DNA from: Gilliamella apis
GTDB lineage: Bacteria > Pseudomonadota > Gammaproteobacteria > Enterobacterales > Orbaceae
Length of the DNA: 60,314 nucleotides
Direction of reading: 5' to 3'
NCBI RefSeq assembly: GCF_002142155.1
Contig: NZ_NASD01000016.1
Coordinates: 1-60,314, forward strand
The notes under the pieces are model-generated. The model ran no database searches. It had not been told where the DNA came from and was given only the letters and a program-made list of their open reading frames with translations. Within the stretch, counting starts at the first letter, position 1. Each line of letters opens with the position of its first letter. A program made the translations under genes and the position numbers. This document shows, piece after piece, positions 49,990 to 58,059 of the stretch.

Positions 49990-52900
49990 TTATACAATTC
50001 GTTGTAGTTGAGCATACTTTAATGAACTTACCATAAAATGCAAACGGTTAAGTACATTGACCTCACCTGCACCATCATCAAAATCCAAATAGAGCAGATT
50101 CAGTTTTGGATTAAGATCGCGCATCCGCTTCTCAACCCCTTTAGACACAACATGATTAGCAATACAGCCAAACGGTTGCAAACTAATAACATTATTGATG
50201 CCATGCTCAGCAAAGGTCATAATTCCAGCAGGAATTAACCAACCCTCGCCATATTGATTGGCTAAATTCAAAATTTCCTCTGCTTTTTTCGCCATATCAC
50301 GAATATTATGAAATGGTTGATAATGTTTAAAGCCAGATAAAATCTGATTAGTTTTATCAATATACTTTTGTGCCACCTTTTCAAAAAAGTGCACAAAATA
50401 AGCGACAAAACTCTTGTTAACAATATAATTGTCAACATTACTATCATAGTTAACAAAACATTGCGCAAAAAATTCAATCATTGGCGGAATAACAGGTTCA
50501 ATACCCTGATCGACAAGCCAATCAACACTATGTTGATTACCAAAACTGTTATATTTAACATAAATTTCACCAACAATACCAATTTGTGGGCAATCTTTAT
50601 TCAATGTCTCGATTTGATTAAAATGATCGACCGCCTCTTTCAACAGCGCAAAGATCGCCTTTTTGCCTTTATGTTGATTGATAAGTTGTTGTAATTTTCT
50701 AATATAAAGATCTTTCGCTTGGTTAGCTTGTTGTTTAAATTTGGCTCTAGGCGCAATCGAGTAAAACATCTTCGAAATCGAATCAGTAAATAACATCGCA
50801 AAAAACGTCGTTGGTAAAGTTTTTAGCCAATTAATTCTAAAACCTGGTTGCTCAATTTCATTAATATTACCAGTACTGAGCGACACGATAGGAATATCTT
50901 CAAAACCATTACTAATCATTGCTTTCTTAATCAAAGAAAGATAACTACTCGCTCGACACTGGCCACCCGTTTGAGTAATGCCGATTGCCACTTCATCACG
51001 TTGATATTTACCGGAATTTAGCGCTTTAATAATATCACCAACAATAATGGTTGCTGGATAGCATATCTCGTTATTACAGTATTTAAGTCCCCACTCAACC
51101 GAACTTTTATCTGGTTTTGGCAAGGTTTCAAGTTTATAACCTGACAACTCAAAAATCGGTGGTAATAATGGTGAATAAAAATCGGAGATATAAGGTGCTA
51201 AAATAGTCCTTCTCTGTTTATCTTGTTTAGCAAAAATAGCCGTCTTTTTACGCTCAACAACTTTTAACGGTTGTTGGTGATTCATACGGATTGACTCAAT
51301 AATCGAACGTAAACGCAAACGCACCGAACCAGTTGCGGTGATCTCGTCGACCCGAATTATTGTACATGTCTTACCTTTCGACTCTAAAATCGCCTTACAC
51401 TCATCGGTGACAATCGCATCAGGCCCACAACCAAACGAATTAAGTTGTACAAATTGAATATTTTTTGGTTGTTCAGCAACAAAACTAGCTGCTGCATATA
51501 AGCGATTTGGATAACTCCATTGTGAGCAAATTTGTAGTTCGGGCGATAATTGACTGATCGCCCCTAACACTGAATCTTCGGTTATTACATCGCAACCAAG
51601 CGCATTTAAAATCTCTGGCGTTTTATGATTAATTAAACTATCACTATGATAAGGACGACCTGCCAAAATAAATACATAACGCCCCGTTTGTTTAGCATTA
51701 TTTAGTACTTCAACCGCTTTGTTATACAGCGATTTTTTATATTCAGCTTGAGCCACTAATGCATCAGAAAATGCTTGATTAGCTATCTTTTCTGTAATAC
51801 CAAGCGAAGTTAAATAATTAATACAGCCCTTTTTCAATAATTTTTGATTACTGAAATTGATTACTGGATAATCCAGTGGCACGTCATATTTTTGGCTAGG
51901 ATTGATAGCACTATTCACCACCTCTGCATAGCTACTCACAATTGGACAGTTATAGCTATTAACTGTATTAGTAAACTGATCAGATTCAAACACCACCATC
52001 GGCATAAAAATACGATCAACCTTTTGCTCAATCAGCTCCATAATATGCCCATGAACTAATTTGGCAGGAAAACAGATACTATCCGACATTACTGTACCGG
52101 CGCCCTTTTCATAAATCTCATGCGTCGAGTATGGTGATAACGTTACATTAATACCACTATTGGTTAACAACGTGTGCCAGAATGGAAAATTTTCGTATTG
52201 TCCTAAAACACGAGGAATACCAACATTAAGCTTAGCTTGAGCATTATGGATATTGGTTCGATCAAATAACAACGCATTTTTATAATCAAACATATTAAAT
52301 GCATTTTTATCTTGATATTGATTATTACTCAAAAAGCGTTCACATTTATTACCAGAATAATAGCGCTGCCCATTGGCAAAACGATAAATCATAATATCGC
52401 ATTTATTCTCACACCCCTTACAGCGTGATGGTTTCGCTTTATTATCTTCAGCTTTATGTAAATTATCCAATCCAATAAATTGCGAAGGAGTTTGTTGTTG
52501 TGCATAATTGTTTTTGGCCACTAATGCTGCGCCATAAGCCCCCATCAGTTCAGGAATATTGGAGCTAGCAATCTGTGCGCCAGTTAACTGCTCTAGGGCA
52601 CGAAACACCGCCGGATTTTTAAAAGTTCCGCCTTGCACCACAATATGATCACCTAATTTGCGCATATCATGTAATTTCAGTACTTTATGAATGGCATTTT
52701 TAATCACCGAAAAAGCTAGACCCGCTGAAATATCGCCCATTGTTGCATTTTCACGCAGTGCTTGTTTCACTTTTGAGTTCATAAAAACCGTACAACGGGT
52801 ACCCAAATCACAAGGATTATTGGACTTACACGCTGCATCGGCAAAATCAATCGTATTTGAGTTAAGTGATTTTGCGAAAGTTTCAATAAATGAACCACAG

Positions 52901-54264
52901 CCAGAAGAACATGCTTCGTTTAACTCAATATGATTTACCACGCCATTAGCAATAAAGATGGCTTTCATATCTTGGCCACCAATATCCATGATAAAACTGA
53001 CCTTAGGATCGATATGTTTAGCGGCAGCAAAATGCGCCATTGTTTCGACTAAACCATCATCGATGGCAAAAGCGGCTTTTAGCAGTTCCTCACCATAACC
53101 AGTAACGCCAGTGCGAGCAATAATAATCTCTTTACCTGATGCCGCAATCTCATCTTTTAATACCGTTAAACCTTTAATTAATGCGGTAATTGAGTGGCCA
53201 TTATTCGGTGCATAATAAGTAAAAAGTAGCTCGTCATCCTCACTAATTAAGGTAATTTTAGTGGTAGTTGAACCACTATCAATTCCCAAATACGCTTTCT
53301 GCTTTTGATAAGCAGTTAAAGCTAGACGAGGGATTTGAATATATTTGCGTTTTTGTTGCCAATCATCAAAAGACAAAGCTTGATTAAAGAGCGGTTTTAA
53401 CCTAAAAGACTGATTAACTTGAATCTTGGTTGAGGCATTTAATCTATCAATAAATTCAGTGAGTGTAAGTTGACTACGTTCAATAGCATGAATCGCTGCG
53501 CCCCAAGCGGACAACAAAGTAGGATGCTCGGTGGTAACTATCTGATCTTCATTTAACTTTAGTGTCTCTAACGCGGCCTTGCCTAACGTTGGAATAAACG
53601 AAAACGGTCCACCAATCAACATTACTTTCGGTACAATATCATAACCACGAGCTAACGTATTGACCAATTGAATACAAACGGCATGTAAAACTGAATAGGC
53701 AATATTCTCTTTTGATACATTACGGCTAATTAAATTTTGCACATCAGTCTTAGCAAATACACCACAACGTGAAGCAATCGGATAGACTTTATCATGTTGA
53801 GTTGCCAGCAGATCAAACTCCTGCACTGGGGTATTAAGCAAGGTCGCCATCTGATCGATAAATGCCCCTGTGCCTCCAGCACAACTACCATTCATTCGAA
53901 TATCAGGCGGACGATCAGGAAAAAAGAAGATCATCTTACTATCTTCCCCGCCAATATCGATTAACGTTCTAACCTCTGGATATTTGCGCTGCACCACTTC
54001 CGATGCGGCAACTACCTCTTGAATAAAGGCAATATCAGCTTTTTCCGAAATCCCCATCCCAGCAGAACCAGTCACCTTGACCGATAATACAATCTCTTCA
54101 CCCAATTGCTGTTTAATTTCATCTAATAGCGATAAAACTGTAGAAACAATATGGGTATTATGGCGAACATAATTGGTATAAACAAAATTATCTTGCTCAT
54201 CAAGCACAACACATTTTGCAGTAGTAGAACCAACATCCAATCCAAGTCTATACATTTTTGACAT
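49990..54264 (-). CDS. Giant acyl-CoA-dehydratase-activase-related protein with two BadF/HgdC-type ATPase domains
   Basis: A 1424-residue protein. ATPase domain 1 (about residues 1-270) has GLDVGSTTAKCVVLDEQ, LIDIGGEDSKMIFF, NGSCAGGTGAFIDQMA and ASRCGVFAKTDVQNLI. Domain 2 (about 310-580) repeats the pattern: GIDSGSTTTKITLIS, IMDIGGQDMKAIFI, NEACSSGCGSFIETFA, GTRCTVFMNSKVKQAL. The conserved cysteines would bind the 4Fe-4S cluster. A CKGCENKCD cluster near residue 625 and a long DUF2229-type, 2-hydroxyacyl-CoA-dehydratase-like region with ICFPAKLVHGH, GCGPDAIVTDEC, NNEICYPATIIVG and TQTGGQCRASSY follow. Such proteins are typical of anaerobes. GTG 54276 is an alternative start. The reaction is unknown. 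Confidence 0.88.
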   Translation of the reverse strand: MSKMYRLGLDVGSTTAKCVVLDEQDNFVYTNYVRHNTHIVSTVLSLLDEIKQQLGEEIVLSVKVTGSAGMGISEKADIAFIQEVVAASEVVQRKYPEVRTLIDIGGEDSKMIFFFPDRPPDIRMNGSCAGGTGAFIDQMATLLNTPVQEFDLLATQHDKVYPIASRCGVFAKTDVQNLISRNVSKENIAYSVLHAVCIQLVNTLARGYDIVPKVMLIGGPFSFIPTLGKAALETLKLNEDQIVTTEHPTLLSAWGAAIHAIERSQLTLTEFIDRLNASTKIQVNQSFRLKPLFNQALSFDDWQQKRKYIQIPRLALTAYQKQKAYLGIDSGSTTTKITLISEDDELLFTYYAPNNGHSITALIKGLTVLKDEIAASGKEIIIARTGVTGYGEELLKAAFAIDDGLVETMAHFAAAKHIDPKVSFIMDIGGQDMKAIFIANGVVNHIELNEACSSGCGSFIETFAKSLNSNTIDFADAACKSNNPCDLGTRCTVFMNSKVKQALRENATMGDISAGLAFSVIKNAIHKVLKLHDMRKLGDHIVVQGGTFKNPAVFRALEQLTGAQIASSNIPELMGAYGAALVAKNNYAQQQTPSQFIGLDNLHKAEDNKAKPSRCKGCENKCDIMIYRFANGQRYYSGNKCERFLSNNQYQDKNAFNMFDYKNALLFDRTNIHNAQAKLNVGIPRVLGQYENFPFWHTLLTNSGINVTLSPYSTHEIYEKGAGTVMSDSICFPAKLVHGHIMELIEQKVDRIFMPMVVFESDQFTNTVNSYNCPIVSSYAEVVNSAINPSQKYDVPLDYPVINFSNQKLLKKGCINYLTSLGITEKIANQAFSDALVAQAEYKKSLYNKAVEVLNNAKQTGRYVFILAGRPYHSDSLINHKTPEILNALGCDVITEDSVLGAISQLSPELQICSQWSYPNRLYAAASFVAEQPKNIQFVQLNSFGCGPDAIVTDECKAILESKGKTCTIIRVDEITATGSVRLRLRSIIESIRMNHQQPLKVVERKKTAIFAKQDKQRRTILAPYISDFYSPLLPPIFELSGYKLETLPKPDKSSVEWGLKYCNNEICYPATIIVGDIIKALNSGKYQRDEVAIGITQTGGQCRASSYLSLIKKAMISNGFEDIPIVSLSTGNINEIEQPGFRINWLKTLPTTFFAMLFTDSISKMFYSIAPRAKFKQQANQAKDLYIRKLQQLINQHKGKKAIFALLKEAVDHFNQIETLNKDCPQIGIVGEIYVKYNSFGNQHSVDWLVDQGIEPVIPPMIEFFAQCFVNYDSNVDNYIVNKSFVAYFVHFFEKVAQKYIDKTNQILSGFKHYQPFHNIRDMAKKAEEILNLANQYGEGWLIPAGIMTFAEHGINNVISLQPFGCIANHVVSKGVEKRMRDLNPKLNLLYLDFDDGAGEVNVLNRLHFMVSSLKYAQLQRIV

Positions 54265-54446
54265 AAACAAACTCACATTTGCAAAATTAGACTTAACCTA
54301 TAATAGGGTCACAAATATTACTAAATAACTATATTTTTATTATGGGATTATTATAGCGAAATCTTTCTAATTTTTAATCTATTTGTTTGAAAAATGACAT
54401 TTTTGGATATTTTTTAACTAACAGAAACTAAAGAAAATAAATCTTA

Positions 54447-54467
54447 TTGGCGCTAATCCTGCGCCAA
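54447..54467 (-). terminator. Hairpin at the end of queH
   Basis: TTGGCGC (54447-54453) and GCGCCAA (54461-54467) form a 7-bp GC-rich stem overlapping the last codons and stop of queH. On the minus strand it is followed by TAAGATTTATTTTC, a moderate T-tract. Probable terminator. Confidence 0.55.
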
Positions 54468-55169
54468 ACCTTGCTTAGCCGTAGCAATAACATTCTTTAA
54501 ATCGATCCCTTGTGCTTTTGCAGCAAAAATACAACCGCAATAACATTGACGATAAACATCGTACTCCTTACAAAGTTCGATAGAACGCTTATAACCATTA
54601 TTCTTCTTAAAATCAGAAGGTAAATAATTAACCGAAAAAAGCTCTTGAATTTCAAAACCAAGTTGGTTAATTTTTTGACTATTCTTTTTCGGACTCAGTG
54701 TTAATGCACTAGCAAAATAGTCAAAACCCAACTCCTGAGCCTTGATTGCCGCCAAATCTAAGCGCATCTTATAACAAAGATGACAACGTTCACCGCCTTC
54801 TGGAGCATCACGTAGATGCTCAACCTTTTTAATAAATTCTGCTGGTTGATACGGAGCTTCTAAAAACTGTACATTGTTGCCGGTTTTTTGATTAAAGTCG
54901 GCAATAAACTTCTGCTGAACCTTACTGCGATATTCATATTCCACGCGCGGGTGAATATTGGAATTAGCAAAATAAATCGTAATATCGGCATACTGCGCCA
55001 AATACTCCAGTACATAAGTACTACACGGGGCACAGCAACTATGAATCAACAATTTTGGCCGAGCCGACGCCAACTGCCAATCAGCAATCACCTCTTGCAA
55101 AACTGAATCATAATTCACTTTATTATGTGGATTTAATTTTTCGAGAATATCTTTGGCATTAATTAACAT
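54453..55169 (-). CDS. queH: Epoxyqueuosine reductase QueH
   Basis: A 238-residue enzyme of the DUF208/QueH family that performs the last step of queuosine synthesis, reducing epoxyqueuosine in tRNA. Cysteine motifs expected to hold the 4Fe-4S cluster and second metal are visible: LIHSCCAPCSTYV near residue 41, GERCHLCYKMRLDLA near residue 110, and DVYRQCYCGCIFA near the C terminus. QueH is the non-homologous replacement for the cobalamin-dependent QueG. ATG 55169 gives the usual length. It appears monocistronic. Confidence 0.93.
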   Translation of the reverse strand: MLINAKDILEKLNPHNKVNYDSVLQEVIADWQLASARPKLLIHSCCAPCSTYVLEYLAQYADITIYFANSNIHPRVEYEYRSKVQQKFIADFNQKTGNNVQFLEAPYQPAEFIKKVEHLRDAPEGGERCHLCYKMRLDLAAIKAQELGFDYFASALTLSPKKNSQKINQLGFEIQELFSVNYLPSDFKKNNGYKRSIELCKEYDVYRQCYCGCIFAAKAQGIDLKNVIATAKQGLAQD

Positions 55170-55611
55170 TGGGATTCTTTCAGTATCAGACTGATTGATG
55201 AATTTTAACGCGCGTATAATATAGCGATCTGCTTAAGCGTTCAAGTTTAAGTTACAATTTTGTTTTTCCGGATTAACATTTAATTTTTTCACTAAATTTG
55301 CGGTGATTAAAAACCCCGTTCCTCAATTTTTTAAATGCCAATTTCACCATTTTGCAGCAGTCAAAAAGTGACAAATGCCTAAATCATGAGTTAGACATTT
55401 TTAATAAAGTGTTTCAACAGAATTTTTTGACTAACTATGCGGCGGTGAACTAGTCACAGACGATATCATTATCACCGCTAACTTTCTAAACTAACACTTA
55501 GGCAGTTTGTAATATTTTTTTATTTTTATCCCTTTATGTATAGGGAACTCGGATTGGTTTTATTTCTCAATAATATCGGATCCGGTTTATCACTATGCAT
55601 ATAGGGAACAT
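55170..55611. other. 470-bp gene-poor gap carrying repeat remnants
   Basis: No gene is supported between queH and the lipoprotein gene. The gap holds the motif AAAAACCCCGTTCCTCAATT (55309-55328), also seen at the start of the long repeats further right. It also holds a degenerate I-F-like repeat-spacer-repeat at 55423-55510. Two related short elements are present: TATGTATAGGGAAC (55535-55548) and TATGCATATAGGGAAC (55594-55609). Confidence 0.6.
55423..55510 (-). CRISPR. Isolated degenerate type I-F-like repeat-spacer-repeat
   Basis: Two 28-nt elements (55423-55450 and 55483-55510) flank exactly 32 nt, the same 28/32 geometry as the main array. Read on the minus strand, the left element starts GTTCACCGCCGCATAG. 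By hand alignment it matches 20 of 28 positions of the local array repeat and 21 of 28 of the canonical I-F repeat GTTCACTGCCG...AGAAA. The right element ends TTTAGAAA, where the array repeat has CTTAGAAA, and matches 17 of 28 positions. The hairpin stems are not fully maintained. It is either a decayed array remnant or a diverged mini-array. Confidence 0.5.
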
Positions 55612-55617
55612 GTTATA

Positions 55618-55636
55618 AAACCCTTTTAGAGGGTTT
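55618..55636 (-). terminator. Terminator of the lipoprotein gene
   Basis: AAACCC (55618-55623) and GGGTTT (55631-55636) form a short stem just after the stop codon. On the minus strand the hairpin is followed by TATAACAT, so the T-run is weak. Confidence 0.5.
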
Positions 55637-55638
55637 GA

Positions 55639-56184
55639 TTATAAGTGTGTAGCTATTTCTCTAGCCACGTCTAAAGCTATCTGATCCCACGCATACTCAA
55701 TAACCGAAGTAACTTTTGCATCTTTTACTCCGCTATCATTCTGTTTAGTAGAAAATTCTTTAGTCCATCTATTGCCTGATAATTCAAATGTTACATTTAA
55801 AATTACGCTCGCACTATCAATATTCGTTACTCCATAAGTGAATTTTGTTTTAGCATTATTAACTATTAATGTTAACTTTCTACCGCCAGAATTTAAATCT
55901 GCGTACGTGCTAATTGCTTCTTCAATTCTTGATGAAAGACCTATTCCAATCGGAATTCTAGTACGAGTCCCACCACCAACAAATCCTGAGGCCCCTTGTA
56001 TATCAATTCGTGACGTAAAATCACTAGGGATCCATGTAATATCTAAGCTTTGTTTTTTAGTAATATGTATCTCTGATTTTATTTGCTTTAATGATTGATA
56101 AGACAACCTATCATTAAATTGATGATGAACACTACAACCAGAGAAAACAAAACCTAAACACGTTAATAATAATAATTTTTTCAC
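55639..56184 (-). CDS. Putative lipoprotein of unknown function
   Basis: A 181-residue protein with a lipoprotein signal peptide: KKLLLLTCLGFVFSGC, with Cys17 as the lipidation site of the LxGC-type lipobox. The residue after Cys is Ser, so sorting to the outer membrane by Lol is expected. The mature part is polar and beta-rich with a glycine-rich loop (IQGASGFVGGGTRTRIPIG) and a C-terminal helix (VIEYAWDQIALDVAREIATHL). No family was recognised. It is encoded near accessory elements, with the pseudogene 56256-56630 upstream on the same strand. Confidence 0.7.
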   Translation of the reverse strand: MKKLLLLTCLGFVFSGCSVHHQFNDRLSYQSLKQIKSEIHITKKQSLDITWIPSDFTSRIDIQGASGFVGGGTRTRIPIGIGLSSRIEEAISTYADLNSGGRKLTLIVNNAKTKFTYGVTNIDSASVILNVTFELSGNRWTKEFSTKQNDSGVKDAKVTSVIEYAWDQIALDVAREIATHL

Positions 56185-56255
56185 CCCATTCTCCTATAAA
56201 TAATTTTGATAGATAGTATAAAATTTGTTAGCCAAGTGCAATAAAAGTTATTAAT

Positions 56256-56630
56256 TCAATCATTCTCATAATAGAGGAAATTATTTTTATCAATCTGGTA
56301 CGATATTTTATCGACAATACTTATTTTTCCAATATCAAATAAAGAAGAATGAAAATGTTCTATTGATGCCATTAAATCAATATAACTATATATTTTATTT
56401 GAGATCGCCATTTTATCAAAATCTGGGAACATAAAATAATCATTCCTTATTAAAATAGAATAAAAATAACATATTGAAGTGTTTTTTAAATCAACACCAA
56501 AATCATTTTTAGCTTCATAATCAACAAACAAGGTCACTCAATATTGAAACAAATTTCCATTCTCATAATCATCTTTAAAATAATCCTTACCTACAATTTT
56601 TACGTAGCTTATCGTTGCTTTTTTGTACAT
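56256..56630 (-). pseudogene. Small reading frame split by one in-frame TGA
   Basis: From ATG 56630 the minus strand reads 30 codons (MYKKATISYVKIVGKDYF... ending NLFQY), then TGA at 56538-56540. It then continues in the same frame for 93 codons (VTLFVDYEAKNDFGVDLKN... ending NFLYYEND). Removing the single stop gives a continuous protein of about 124 residues of uniform, AT-rich, aromatic-rich character. A nonsense mutation in a small accessory gene is the simplest reading. The downstream part alone could start at the GTG at 56537. No family recognised; the size would suit a small immunity-type protein, which is only a guess. Confidence 0.5.
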
Positions 56631-56700
56631 CAATGATAATTTTAGCTCTTTGTAAAAGTTTGGTTACTTCATCTGCTGAGTGGTCGAATGACAGGCATAA
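56587..56700 (-). mobile_element. Possible transposase-end fragment abutting the CRISPR array
   Basis: A minus-strand frame running out of the last degenerate CRISPR repeat reads LSFDHSADEVTKLLQRAK then IIIDVQKSNDKL before a stop at 56587. The coiled 'LLxxAxxIIxVQKK' pattern resembles a helix found in several IS-encoded proteins. It overlaps, in another frame, the start of the split gene at 56630. No terminal inverted repeats are visible, so this is at best a scrap of an element. Confidence 0.28.
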
Positions 56701-57145
56701 AAAAACCGCCTACACGGCAGTGAACCGTGTTCTGCAATTTGAGGAGTTGTAACTCGATTTCTAAACTACCTACACGGTAGTGAACCTTTTCGGTTATTTA
56801 AGCATTTATGCTCGGCATTTCTAAGCTACCTATACGGTAGTGAACAACGAGTGGTTTTTGTCGGTGGTAGTCATAACTTTCTAAGCTACCTATACGGTAG
56901 TGAACTTTTTGGCAGCAAGCCTCAATTCATCAATTGATTTCTAAGCTACCTATACGGTAGTGAACTATAGTTTTCACCGCTGCCGACCGCTACCACATTT
57001 CTAAGCTACCTATACGGTAGTGAACTCCGATGCATTACCAAGCACATGCTGGCTATGTTTCTAAGCTACCTATACGGTAGTGAACTATTTAATTATTTCG
57101 AAATTACCGCCGAACAGTTTCTAAGCTACCTATACGGTAGTGAAC
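56698..57145 (-). CRISPR. Type I-F CRISPR array, eight repeats and seven 32-nt spacers
   Basis: Repeats of 28 nt recur every 60 nt (starts 56698, 56758, 56818, 56878, 56938, 56998, 57058, 57118). Six are identical. On the minus strand they begin GTTCACTACCGTATAGG and end TAGCTTAGAAA, matching the I-F repeat GTTCACTGCCG...CTAAGAAA with stem CTACC/GGTAG. The repeat at 56758 has two changes and the one at 56698 about nine. This marks the left end as leader-distal and gives transcription on the minus strand. All spacers are 32 nt and distinct. No cas gene exists anywhere in the window, so effector proteins would have to be encoded elsewhere. Confidence 0.96.
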
Positions 57146-57300
57146 TAGAATCCCATATACTATAAATGCAGTTGGCAAAAAGAAAAAGCGCAATTTTACT
57201 ATTAAAAACCCTTTTTTTAAGTGATTTTTTAATATATTGATTTTTAATTATTTTATTTTAAGTTAAAAAAAAGGGTTAGTAGTAGGATGTTTTAGATTTC
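57146..57300 (-). promoter_or_regulatory. AT-rich CRISPR leader
   Basis: The 155 bp at the conserved end of the array are very AT-rich and non-coding, as expected for the leader. Near the first repeat the minus strand has TTGCCA and TATAGT elements that could be a promoter. A 12-bp inverted repeat, AACCCTTTTTTT (57207-57218) and AAAAAAAGGGTT (57266-57277), spans the centre and might be an IHF-bend or adaptation-related structure, or a terminator for incoming transcription. Confidence 0.65.
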
Positions 57301-57655
57301 AAAAACCCCTTTCCTCAATTTTTTTGGTTGTTTGAGTTTCGGACGTTTTGTTGTTTTGTGGTTGTTTTTATACGGCGATTACGTCCGAGTTAAGAGGGTT
57401 GGCGCCAACCCTCTTTACAATCTCCCGCGGCGACCACGCAAGTGGTCACGATGTGACTGCCTTCCGCCTTCGTTCGCTCTTAACGCTCCTTGGCAAACAT
57501 CCCTGTTTGCCATGCTAACCTCACTCAGTTGTCAGCACATTGCCAATGTCGCTAAATAAGAAGCATCAAACTGATTGATAAAAATAAACTTTTATTATTG
57601 GAATTAGCTGATGTTATAACTAACGTTAACGATTTATTGGATGGGTTTTGGCTTT
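57301..57655. repeat. Long direct repeat, copy A
   Basis: First of three near-identical units. It begins with AAAAACCCCTTTCCTCAATT, then GAGTTTCGGACGTTTTGTTG. A perfect 24-bp palindrome (AAGAGGGTTGGC / GCCAACCCTCTT, 57392-57415) follows, then the sequence CGCAAGTGGTCACGATGTGA and CTTGGCAAACATCCCTGTTT. Copy A lacks about 33 bp present in B and C just before CTTGGCAAAC. The open frame on the plus strand through it (57332-57559) is shared by the repeats and is not treated as a gene. Confidence 0.85.
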
Positions 57656-58059
57656 AAAAACCCCGTTCCTCAAAATTTTTTAGTTTTTTATTTTTTAGTT
57701 CTTTGAGTTTCGGACGTTTTGTTGTTTTGTGGTTGTTTCTATACGGTGATTACGTCCGAGTTAAGAGGGTTGGCGCCAACCCTCTTTACAATCTCCCGCG
57801 GCGACTACGCAAGTGGTCACGATGTGACTGCCTTCCGCCTTCGTTCGCTCTTAACGCACCGGCTGTGATTTGTTCCTGACAAAGCACCGCCTTGGCAAAC
57901 ATCCCTGTTTGCCATGCTAACCTCACTCAGTTGTCAGCACGTTGCGAATGTCGCTAAATTAAATACACCAAACTTATTTGCCAAAATAAACTCTTATTAT
58001 TGGAACTAGCTGATGTTATAACTAACGTTAGCGATTTATTGGATGGATTTTTGCGTTTC
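57656..58059. repeat. Long direct repeat, copy B
   Basis: Second unit, about 404 bp. It shares the opening AAAAACCCC..TTCCTCAA motif, the palindrome (57763-57786), and the tail TTATTATTGGAACTAGCTGA and ATGTTATAACTAACGTTA also found at the end of copy A. It contains the segment ACCGGCTGTGATTTGTTCCT and GACAAAGCACCGC absent from A. No gene is recognised. Confidence 0.85.

Noticed and set aside
55423-57145. Degenerate pair and main array as one continuous array
   Set aside because: The distance (1275 bp between first repeats) is not a multiple of 60, and a lipoprotein gene and a split frame lie between.
57440-57460. GTCACGATGTGAC in the long repeats as matS
   Set aside because: The half-sites are inverted relative to matS (GTCAC...GTGAC, not GTGAC...GTCAC).
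57332-57559. Open plus-strand frame in repeat copy A, and the similar one at 58000-58266
   Set aside because: They lie within the non-coding direct repeats, differ in length because of indels, and lack ribosome binding sites.
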